Assembly (NCBI GenBank): GCA_032433765.1
Contig: JAVIAB010000051.1
Coordinates: 83,173,973 to 83,237,972, forward strand
Length of the DNA: 64,000 nt
Source: Megaustenia siamemsis
Lineage: Eukaryota; Mollusca; Gastropoda; Stylommatophora; Ariophantidae
Direction: 5' to 3'
Made by a program: the position numbers and the translations under genes. Shown in pieces: positions 52,456 to 61,306 of this stretch; within the stretch, counting starts at the first letter, position 1; every line of letters starts with the position of its first letter. Under the pieces are notes generated by a model. It was not told where the DNA came from and did no database searches. It saw only the letters and a list, made by a program, of their open reading frames with translations.

Positions 52456-52499
52456 AGACATTGGCGCCTTTTACAGCGATATAACCATGGAGAAGTGTA

Positions 52500-52588
52500 A
52501 ATCCTCAAAAATAACTTTTATATTGGGGGATATCAATGCAAAGGTAGGAACAGCTAAAGTACAAAACGTGACTGGAGGACATGGCCTA
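52500..52588 (+). mobile_element. LINE endonuclease fragment, left of a SINE
   Basis: ITFILGDINAKVGTAKVQ then VTGGHGL: the GDxNAKVG motif of an APE-type LINE endonuclease. GHGLGETN continues beyond the SINE-1 at 52,589. Confidence 0.7.
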
Positions 52589-52853
52589 AAAAAAAAATAA
52601 GTAAAGTACCCCTGTCACACGAAGTGGCGTATAGGGAATATGGTGTTAGTGACCATAAATTTTACAGACCTTCGGCACATGATTTTTGGGGTAATGTGGT
52701 CGGTATTACGCCCGTGCCGCTTTACTTTCCCAGAAAAAAAATCCGGTATCCATTTAAGGCTGGGTGAACCGGAAGCAGTCGGTTGGGATCGAACCCTGCC
52801 TCTTGTCCTTTGTAGTCCAGTTCACTAACCACAGAGCTATCGCGGCTCCCACT
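52589..52853 (-). mobile_element. SINE-1 copy in a LINE endonuclease, 14-bp TSD
   Basis: GAGGACATGGCCTA flanks it (52,575-52,588 and 52,854-52,867). An A-run (complement of the T-rich tail) starts it, and GAGCTATCGCGGCTCCC ends it. Core and B box (complement GGGATCGAACCC) are intact. Confidence 0.95.
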
Positions 52854-53440
52854 GAGGACATGGCCTAGGAGAGACGAATTCCTCTTCCTCTTCATCTTCT
52901 GCGATCATGGTTCATTCAGACTAGAATTCCGGACTCTCTTATGAAGTCAACTGTCTAAGTGACTCGGTTGCCCCGTACAGTTTTTCTTTGTCCTTCTCAG
53001 GTCTGTGTACTGGGGGCAATCATGTAGAACATGCTTTGTTGTCATGTTATCCAGAAAACAGTGGCATAGGCTGGTAATTCCTATTTGGAGAGACGAATGA
53101 CAGAGGGGAAAGATTGGGCAAAGGTACGTGAGATGATTATAAATAGATTATAGATGATTATAGGCTTAAGTAACATCCTAGACGACTATGGACAAGGCAA
53201 AACTCAGACAACAAAATACACAATCACGTCGATTACTGGTACAGAGAAGATTCTGGAATGTGCTACAATCTGTTAAAACAAGGCCAGGAGCAGATTGCAA
53301 TCAGTAGTTGAAAAACAAATTAGAATAAAACTGCGGAAGACACAGAAATCCCCAAGAAATATGAAATTAGAACTAGATATGCTTAGAGTGTATAGACAGA
53401 TGAGTGATAAGTAAAGTACGATAGTACACAATTGATATAA
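52854..53440 (+). mobile_element. LINE-E-like endonuclease, degraded remainder
   Basis: GGHGLGETN directly after the SINE, then about 200 bp not recognised, then ETNDRGERLGKG (53,090-53,130) and TRPGADCN with a damaged SDH motif (53,270-53,305). A continuation resembles LELDMLRVYRQMSDK. The order fits one endonuclease C-terminus with an interruption. Confidence 0.55.
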
Positions 53441-53454
53441 TGCTATTAAGAAAA

Positions 53455-54775
53455 CATGAGGAGCTGTGAGAAATGATCTATCATTCGTTTTAGCAAATAT
53501 TTCTATTAACAAATCACCCATGGCTTCAATCTGTTCCTTAGGTTCATTATCTGGTCCAACTGCTTTTCATGTTTTCATATTGCGCAAGGCGTCTTCCACT
53601 TCTTCTTTGAATATTTCTGACCCTTTTCCATTATCCTAAATATTTACTTCTATTCGTTCATCGTCATAAAGATCTGTAATGCATTCTGTTCATCGTTCCC
53701 TTATGATTTCTAGGTCAATCAAACATTCTTTTTCCTTTGAACTTAAATATCCAGTTTTTGGTTGCGCTTTTCTACCTGTTAATTCTTCAATTTGTTTGTA
53801 GATAGCGTTGGTATATCTTTTTTTGTTTTTGTTGCATTTCAATCTTTTTGCATCTTGTTTTAGCCAAGTTTCTCTTGCTTCATTGTATTTTATTACAGTT
53901 TCTTTATTTAATCTCTTATATTCATCATTGCTATCTTTTTTTTTCATCTTCTTGCATCCATTAGCTGCAAAATGTCATTTTTCATCCATTTCTTTCTTGA
54001 ATTTGTCCTCACTGTGGTATGAACTCTTTTGATGTTTGCTGCTTTGATTTTTTTAGAGCATCTTCCACTGTTCATCAATGCCTTGTATCTTCTCTATTCC
54101 ATTGTACCTGTTCTGAATTGTGATGTTATATTTGTCTCGTATCATCTTGACTGATTTGAGTAAATCTAAATTTAACTTGATATTAACGATGCTCGTTTTG
54201 CTGCTTTAATTTTACTCTAAGCTTTCCCACAACTGGTACATGATCACTATTGCAATCTGCCCCTGGTCTTGTCTTCACACATACCAGACTGTTTATAAAT
54301 ATATTATTTATCATTATGTAGTTGATTTGATTACGCTCTTTGTCTCCTGGGCTTTTCTGTCCACGGATGTCTTGGATGTTGCTTAAACCAGGTGTTTCCT
54401 ATCATCATGTTGCGTGTTCTTGCCTAGTCAATAAATTTCTCGCCTCTATCATTTATCTCACTTAAGCCATAGTAAACTAATTACTTCCTCAACTCTTTCT
54501 TTTCCTACTTTTGTGTTGAGATCCCCTAGAACTATGGTGTTTTCATGTGGTTTGAAATGATGAAATACCATATTAAGCTCGTTGTAAAATTTACCAACTG
54601 TTTCCTCTAGACTGTGTGCTGTTTGTGCACAAACTTGTATGAGATTAATATATATTGGCTTTCCATTCAAGTTCACTAAAAGGACTCTGTCAGATATTGT
54701 CCAAAAGACTATCACTGTTCTTGCTCTTTCTGCATCCGAGATGATACCTACTCATCTATGGTGTTCAGTACCCCA
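53455..54775 (-). mobile_element. LINE-E, endonuclease to RT N-terminus (pseudogene)
   Basis: From 54,775 leftward: SDRVLLVNLNGKPIYINLIQ, TIVLGDLNTKVGKERVEEVI (GDxN motif), then a damaged TRPGADCNS(DH)-equivalent near 54,265 and a basic linker (DEYKRLNKETVIKYNEARET, AIYKQIEELTGRKAQPKTGY). The RT start (FKEEVEDALRNMKT, KAVGPDN) follows. Many stops. It faces the plus-strand endonuclease piece on its left. Confidence 0.8.
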
Positions 54776-54869
54776 GAATAGATCATGTTATATTCATCAG
54801 AATAAATCTCTTCTGGTCCAGTGTAACTCATTTCACATAATCCCAATAAATGAAAATGTATCGTTTTCA

Positions 54870-55203
54870 TTGGTTATTGGTTATTGGTTATGGAAGGCCT
54901 CGGTTTCACAGCAAACGAATTAAAATCCATAATTGCTCAACCGCCCGTGCCAGTGGAATCATCCGAATTACTAACTCATCTCCCAAACATAGAAAGGTAA
55001 CTGTAGTCCCCATCGTAGCAGTCTCAGCACACGCCAAAAGACATAAGGCGAAACCGCGCAGAAAGTGAACACAGCCAACTGTTCCCTGTCATACGATATC
55101 ATCATTCATCGTAAACAAGCGGGATATCGAAGCAGGATCAAAACGGATGAGACACACAGCTCACGGTGTGCACAGAGCACTTAACTCAGTAGCTCCTGCA
55201 ACA
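54870..55203 (-). mobile_element. SINE-7 copy with tandem ATAACCA tail
   Basis: Minus strand: TGCAGGAGCTACTGAGTTAA, a GCTTCGATATCCCGC B-box-like stretch, then CGGGCGGTTGAGCAATTATG and GGCCTTCCATAACCAATAAC. It ends in three repeats of the ATAACCA type. Confidence 0.8.
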
Positions 55204-55300
55204 AGCCGGACTTGGAATATGAGGAAACTGCAAGAAGGAACACTTTTCAGACATAGCCTTCAATGGTTCCTGCCGCCTATCCACCATATACCATGGGAGT

Positions 55301-56177
55301 TCACGTCCTCCCGAAAATGATGATCGTCATAGCACTTGATGATGTTAGGCCGTCATTGATGACTCCAATTCCAAACATATAGACACACAGTCGTGGTAAG
55401 TTATCATTTCCAATCCAACAGAAGCCACATGACCTGTAGTTAGTAAAACCACAGAGAAAATATGATTTTGTGACCTTCACTGATTCACTCTTAGATGTGA
55501 ATGTGTAGTTTACACAAGAGGAGAAGTTTTCAACTACAGTGATCCCATTTAAGGCAATTCTGGGATAGCAAGGCAAGTCTCCTTTATAGCAGCAGAACTT
55601 GATGTTCTCCGCTCCCTTCTTGTAGCTGCCACCACACGATTCTGATGTCTCATTAACTTGGATATCATTCAAGAACAATGTTAGATTAACATTCCATAGA
55701 TATGGCTCTACTGATGAAATGCTTGGTGCAACAGTTGTATCAATCATACTGGAGGCTCCTGGTCTGTGGTCATTAATATCACAGACGGCACATGATGTTG
55801 TTATATTCAGTATTTCTTTCTAGGGTGTAAATATGTGGCACACACATGGAGAGTGGTTTGTGGTCACAGTAATCCCATTAAAGGCAATTCTAGGGTAGCA
55901 TGGCATAGCTGTTTCAGAACAGCACAATCCTGTGATGTTTTCTGTGTTCGCTTAAAAGCTGCTGCTGCTACACAATCCTGACCAATTATAGGTGTGGACA
56001 TTATTCACTTGCAATGACAAAACTGCTTTGTTTACATCATAAACCTCTGGAAGCGAATCATTTATGGGACTAATAGTACATTTTAATCTTCCATCGGGGA
56101 TATCTTCATTGAGTCCCCCCAAAAAAAGTCTTTGGTTAAAAAGCACATATGCTTTTGAGTTAACACACAATGAGCCC
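55301..56177 (-). pseudogene. Two Cys-rich extracellular-type modules with in-frame stops
   Basis: One minus-strand frame runs for about 290 codons with only two stops: TAA at 55,952-55,954 and TAG at 55,820-55,822. Two modules about 110 residues apart align. Each has a VN-rich start (PEVYDVNKAVLSLQV; LWNVNLTLFLNDIQV), a Cys, ENI, a Cys-Cys pair and PCYPRIAxNGITV, then Cys-Val and a FT. N-glycosylation sequons are frequent (NITG, NHSP, NETS, NFSS, NYTF), fitting a secreted or cell-surface protein. I do not recognise the family. No LINE or SINE motif is present, so it is the only likely host-derived coding sequence here. It could be a decayed paralogue, or exons whose boundaries I cannot place. 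A TGA just upstream limits the frame at 56,177. Confidence 0.6.
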
Positions 56178-57193
56178 ACTTCATAGATTCAAAATGATCT
56201 TTGCCAATGCCATCCGTTTGCACAAGTTAGGGTCCTTAGCTACCAACGTCCCAAACGTCTGAAACGAATTAACGACTTTATCTACAGCGAAGGTTAACGA
56301 ACTGTGAACAAACATTTATGTTCAAACCCTTGAAAACATTTTCAAAAATCTGCCAACTTGCAGCAATATCATATCTCGTGTTTTTCAATGTAAACATTGC
56401 TTAGTCCATAGCTCGAATATAAATAAGCTGCCATTTTGGTGCGTCCCTGACGTCATCTCCGTATCGTTTTCATTTCCTGTTTCATGTTTTCTAGTTTTTC
56501 CTTCTGCGTGGAGTGTTTCTAACATTCCAAATTCTAATTTTCAGTCTGTTTTATCTTTATTTTGCTTACAGTAGCTTGATGACAGTCGAGTATCACCTGT
56601 AGCACATGATGTCCCCTACTGAACGAGTGTATTCCATTGGAATCCTAATTAACGTTGTTGTCGTGAATCATACAATTTTTGGCCACCATGAATATACAAA
56701 GAAAGTACGACGGCAGTTTTCTGTTGCCTTCCGTTGGTTTGTTTACGGTTGACTTCGCTAGCTTTTGACTAAAAAGTCTCAGCCACACGGCAGTGGGTGT
56801 TTAGGTTACCCTCCCTTAGCCTTACATCTTCGCGAGCATACCCGGAATGCAGTAGAGCAGTCTCAAGCTGTACTGTCTACTGCAGACAGCAGCAGGTAAA
56901 AAAATTACCTGACCTGACACAATTATTTAAAGTATCTATAAATAAAAACAAATGTTCAAGCTGTTAAAAAATATAAAAAAAACTATTGGTGCCGCCGATG
57001 ATAATCAAGGACTTTGTTTATACATTGACGCTGCAAAGTTGCTTTTCTGTCAATGTCCGGTGATGGTGTGCAAGCTTTATAATTTATTACTAAATCACGT
57101 CATGTAATTTCTGACCATACCCAAAGTATGGCCCTCTGATCCTAGCCTTGGTTATAATCAGGACCTCGGTCAACTTCAACTTCATGTTTGGCC
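56178..57193. other. Intergenic, nothing recognised
   Basis: Unique-looking DNA; no domain, repeat copy or convincing exon seen. A promoter or further exons of the relic to the left cannot be excluded. Confidence 0.4.
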
Positions 57194-57205
57194 ACTACTG
57201 ATTTA

Positions 57206-57464
57206 GCCGCGGTAGCTCAGTGGTTAGTGAACTGGACTACAAAGGACAAGGGGTAGGGTTCGATCCCAACCGGCGGCTTCCGTTTTCATCCAGTCTTAAA
57301 TGGGTACCGGATTTTTTTTCTGGGAAAGTAAAGCGGTACGGGCGTAATACCGACCACATTACCCCAAAAATCATGTGCTGAAGGTCTGTAAAATTTATGG
57401 TCACTAACACCATATTCCCTATACGTCACTTGGCGTGACAGGGGCTCTTTACTTTTTTTTTTTT
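57206..57464 (+). mobile_element. SINE-1 copy, 12-bp TSD with one mismatch
   Basis: GCCGCGGTAGCTCAGTGGTT head, GGGTTCGATCCCAACC B box, body and a T-rich tail. ACTACTGATTTA (57,194-57,205) and ACTACTCATTTA (57,465-57,476) flank it. Confidence 0.93.
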
Positions 57465-57476
57465 ACTACTCATTTA

Positions 57477-58229
57477 CAGCAACATTTCACTTTATGTAAA
57501 TTCTGATAAAACCAACCTTTTTGAAAACTCTGTTAACGCTAGCATTATGTAAACTTGTGATTGCGACACTTTTGTGCAAAATTGATAAAGTCGTTATCAT
57601 GCAAACGCTGTTAATGAACACTATGTCTTCATTATTGCAAAGACAAACGTGTACAAATTCTAATAATCGTTTCTCGTGTTCAAACTCCACAACTGGCAAA
57701 GGTACCCGTGTGCAAACACTGCATATGGTGATCTTGTGAAAAGTCTAGTTAAGAAATCCTAGACAGCCAGAATGTAGATTCTTTCTTCCTTTGCTACACT
57801 TGTAGGTGTCGGTCTTAAAAAAAAAAAAACAACAAGTCAGCTCATATCTATAGAACTTGTCCACGTATGCCACTGGTGATCTACACAAAAACCTTCCCGA
57901 TTTATTATAGGTTCGGCATGATTACAACATATAATCAGCACTCATTTTGTCTGTTGTATAGTCACCTTCATTAAAGGTTCATATCTTTAATGTGTTGATA
58001 AAATGATACTTTAATCTGCAATGATTTGTTTACGTCTAGAAATTGCTCTTTCTTGTTGAACAGGTAGAAGGTCACAATTTTGTTGGCAACTCTGGTGTCA
58101 TGTATTCTATCTACTACTGTATTAGTTCTTGACAAATCTCTTGCACTTTTCGTATATCATATTTGTATCTGGCAGATATAGTTTACTACCCTAATTTTTC
58201 AACTTGTCTGACTCATCATATCCATAAAT
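57477..58229. other. Intergenic, nothing recognised
   Basis: No supported feature. Confidence 0.4.
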
Positions 58230-58436
58230 ATGGCAGCGAGATGGAATCCAGTTCTGCATCGCTGGTAGAATTTGTGGACTGTTCTTCTTAAATCACTTGG
58301 GTTTGTATTTTCATTTCTCCTCAATGCTAACTACTACAATGAAAATGCCAACCTAAATGATTTAAGAAGAACACTCAGCAATTTCTCCCAGCGATGCAGA
58401 AGAACAGTATTCCAGTGAATCCCATCTGACTGCCAT
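58230..58436. mobile_element. Foldback/hairpin, 86-99-bp arms, 22-bp loop
   Basis: The left arm (58,230-58,315) and right arm (58,338-58,436) are imperfect inverted repeats. Shared blocks include TTCTGCATCGCTG, GTTCTTCTTAAATCA and TTTTCATT, each with its complement in the other arm, plus ATGGCAG at the outer edge. No TSD or coding content. It could be a small foldback transposon, a MITE, or a hairpin RNA precursor. Confidence 0.8.
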
Positions 58437-58539
58437 TTTTTTTTTGAGATGATGAGACAGGCACGTTGACAGAAAGGAGTGGTAAACAAAACGTGCCATA
58501 CACAACAAAACATATAAAGAGTCTTGTGAACAATAAATG

Positions 58540-58800
58540 GTCCAGTCCCGCCATGTGGGTGGCTTATAGGAAATATGGTTTTAGTGTCCGTATTTTTTGC
58601 ATAGACCTTCTGCATATTATTTTTTTTAATCATGTAGTCAGTATTACGCCAGTACCGTCAATCTTTCTATAAAAATTCCACTTCCGTGACTACCCAATTA
58701 AACTTGGGCAACAGCAAAGCCGTCGATTGGGATGGAGTCTACCATCTTGACCCTAGTATTCTATTTCATCACCTACTGAGCTACAGCTGTTGCCCCTTTG
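58540..58800 (-). mobile_element. SINE-1, old copy
   Basis: Minus-strand order is kept (GGTGGCTTATAGGAAATATG, GTCAGTATTACGCCAGTACC, AAGCCGTCGATTGGGATGGA, CACCTACTGAGCTACAGC), with strong divergence in the core. Confidence 0.75.
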
Positions 58801-59125
58801 TGAAGAATCCATGATTTCGTCTTTTGCTTTTTTTAATTAAAGAGTTTCATCTGTAGTTTTCAGCATGTCTGCTTCTGCCTTCAAATTACTTATGTCATTT
58901 TCTTGTTCTCACAGTGAGTCAGTGTTTTTCGTGCCTCATTGTTTACGTAAATGAAGATTCCTCCTGGTTGTAAATAAGTAGATTCTTTTCGTACTTGATA
59001 GTAGTGCACCTGAACAGCGAACGACTCTTTCCATCTCATCCCTTTGTCTGTCTCTTCACCCCTCCTTTTCATTCATCTGTCTATTCACTCATCATCTGTC
59101 CCCCAATCTGTCGTTCACAAATATA
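58801..59125. other. Intergenic
   Basis: Nothing recognised beyond loose TCATTCA phrases leading into the next array. Confidence 0.4.
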
Positions 59126-59261
59126 CATCTATCAATTCATTCACCCATGGACCCATTCATCAATTGCCTTTTCCATCTATCAATTCATTCACCCATGGAC
59201 CCATTCATCAATTGCCTTTTCCATCTATCAATTCATTCATTCACACATGAACCCATTCATC
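59126..59261. repeat. 48-bp tandem, nearly three units
   Basis: CATCTATCAATTCATTCACC plus CATGGACCCATTCATC and AATTGCCTTTTC, two perfect units and one partial. Confidence 0.92.
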
Positions 59262-59451
59262 ATTTGGGTGCGGTCTCCACATAGAAGATTGGCTACCATA
59301 AAGCGCCATTTTACTCAGTCTCTTGTCTTGATGGTGTCAGTTGTCATAGGTTCACATGTCCACCTTTGGATGTTTTCAGTCCACTTTAGTCTTGGTATAC
59401 CTCTGCCTCGTTCACCATATACCTTCCCTCCCAAGATAACGTTTAGAAGGG
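59262..59451 (-). mobile_element. LINE-G 3' end fragment
   Basis: GAAGATTGGCTACCATAAAG, CTTGTCTTGATGGTG, CATAGGTTCACATGTCCACC, GTCTTGGTATACCTCTGCC and CCTCCCAAGATAACG match 39,855-40,030 in order. It stops where the LINE-E tail begins. Confidence 0.8.
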
Positions 59452-61306
59452 TCACCATCATCAAGTACCTGGCCTGCTGCGAAGGTGATCATGTCTCTCC
59501 ACAACTGTCGATCTCGACAGTTATTTATCATTTCTGTTGTTGACCTTCTGCCAAGCCATTCTCTTATGCTGTCTGGTATTTTTTCTATTTGCTTCCTCTC
59601 TATCTCTTCGTCCCTCAATTTTTCCAGTTGTTACAATATATTCCAGTTCTCTTCTCATTACATGGCAAAAAAAGTATGATTGTTTCTTCCTAATATTGGA
59701 AATTAGCTCTCTTTTTGCTTTGGTAACTTTCAGAACGTTTTCATTACTCTTCTTATCTGTCTTTGGTTATTCTAGACATTCTTCTGTAAAACCACATTTC
59801 TACAGACTCCAGTTATTTTCTTGTCTGTTTGTCCTATTGTCCATGATTCACATCCATATGTTAAGACTGGCTCTACATAACATTTATTTAAGAACTCTTT
59901 TTCTTGTTTCTATTGTCAAAAATGGATTGTGTAGTATCTTCCTCATTTTTTTGGAAAGCTGCTTTTGCCTGAGCCATTCTGCATCTCACCTCTGTTGTAC
60001 ATCTTCCGTCTGAGGTTAACAAAGTTCCCAAATATTTAAATTCATTTACCTATTTTAATATTGTTCCAGTTGTCTTTATTTTGCACTGAAGTGATGTCTT
60101 TTTCTTTGTTGTTACCATTACTACTGTCTTTTGCTATTAAGGCTGAGTCCTTTATTTTTGATTTCTTTCACTATAATGTCTAACCATTTCTTGTAACTAA
60201 TTGTCACTTTTAGCGATTAAGACTATACCATCAGCATACCTTAGATTATTTACATTATGACCTCCAATTGTTATTCAAGGCATGCCCCTTATGGGTTTTA
60301 AAATAATCTCACTATAAATATTAAACAAATCTGGTGACAGCACATAACCTTGCCTAACACACTGTTTTATTTGTTGAAACATTTCCAATTGATTTTCAAT
60401 TCTTATGGCCGCTGTTTGTTGCCAGTACACGTTCTTTATTATTCTTAGATCTTTGCTGTCTACGTTTATGGTTTCTAAAATTTTGATTATCTCTTGGTGC
60501 TTTACTTTGCCAAATGACTTGGTGTTATCTATGAAACATAGGTATAGATCTGCTTTCACCTCTATGGTTCTTTCTACTAAAGATCGTATGATATAAATGG
60601 CATTGCTTGTTCCTTTATCTCTAACAAAACCACACTGTTCATCGCTAATTTCTGGACTGATTTTGTTTCACACTCTTCGCATGATGATTCTTAGTAATAT
60701 CTTAGTCATGTGACTCATAAGGCTTATTGTGCGATGATCATCGCACTCAATCGCACCCGATTTCTTTGGTAGGGCTATGAATATTGATTTGAGCAGGTCA
60801 TCTGGTATATATCCGCTGTTGTAAATATAATTCAATATTTTTGTTATTATTTCTATTCCAAATCACACAGGTGTTCAATCTCTTCTTCAGTTATATTATC
60901 TGGTCCATGAAATTTCCCTGCTTTCATATTGCACAAGGCGTCTTTCACTACTTCTTTGAGTAATTTTTTGATTATCCTTTATCCATAATTTGATTTCCAT
61001 TATCCTTAATATTTACTTCTGTTCGTTCACCATTATAAAGATCTGTAATGTATTCTGTCCATCGTTCCCTTATGCTTTCTTGTTCAATCAACAGTTCTCC
61101 TACCTTTGATCTTAAACAAACAGTTTTTGATTGCGTTTTTCTTCCTGTTAATTATCTAATTTCTTTGTAAATAGCTTTGCCATCTCCTTTTTGTTGCATT
61201 TCAATCTCTTTGCATCTCTCTTTTAGCCGTGCTTCTTTTGTTTCATTGTATTTTATTACAATTTCTTTATTTAATCTCTTATATTCTTCTTTATATTCTT
61301 CTATAT
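59452..61306 (-). mobile_element. LINE-E, longest copy, mutated active site
   Basis: From 61,306 leftward: linker (EEYKRLNKEIVIKYNETKEA, GKAIYKEIR), broken RT fingers, motif A changed (LCFIDNTKSFGKVKHQEIIK), motif B degraded (CVRQGYVLSPDLF), and motif C LRYADGIVLIAKSDN near 60,230, where the second catalytic Asp is Gly. Then the YLGTLLTSDGRC segment and the LINE-E C-terminus (RSTTEMINNCRDRQLWRDMI), with a CATCATCAAG tail complement at 59,455. Many stops; it cannot encode an active enzyme. The 5' side is cut by the SINE-4 array at about 61,307. Confidence 0.88.
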
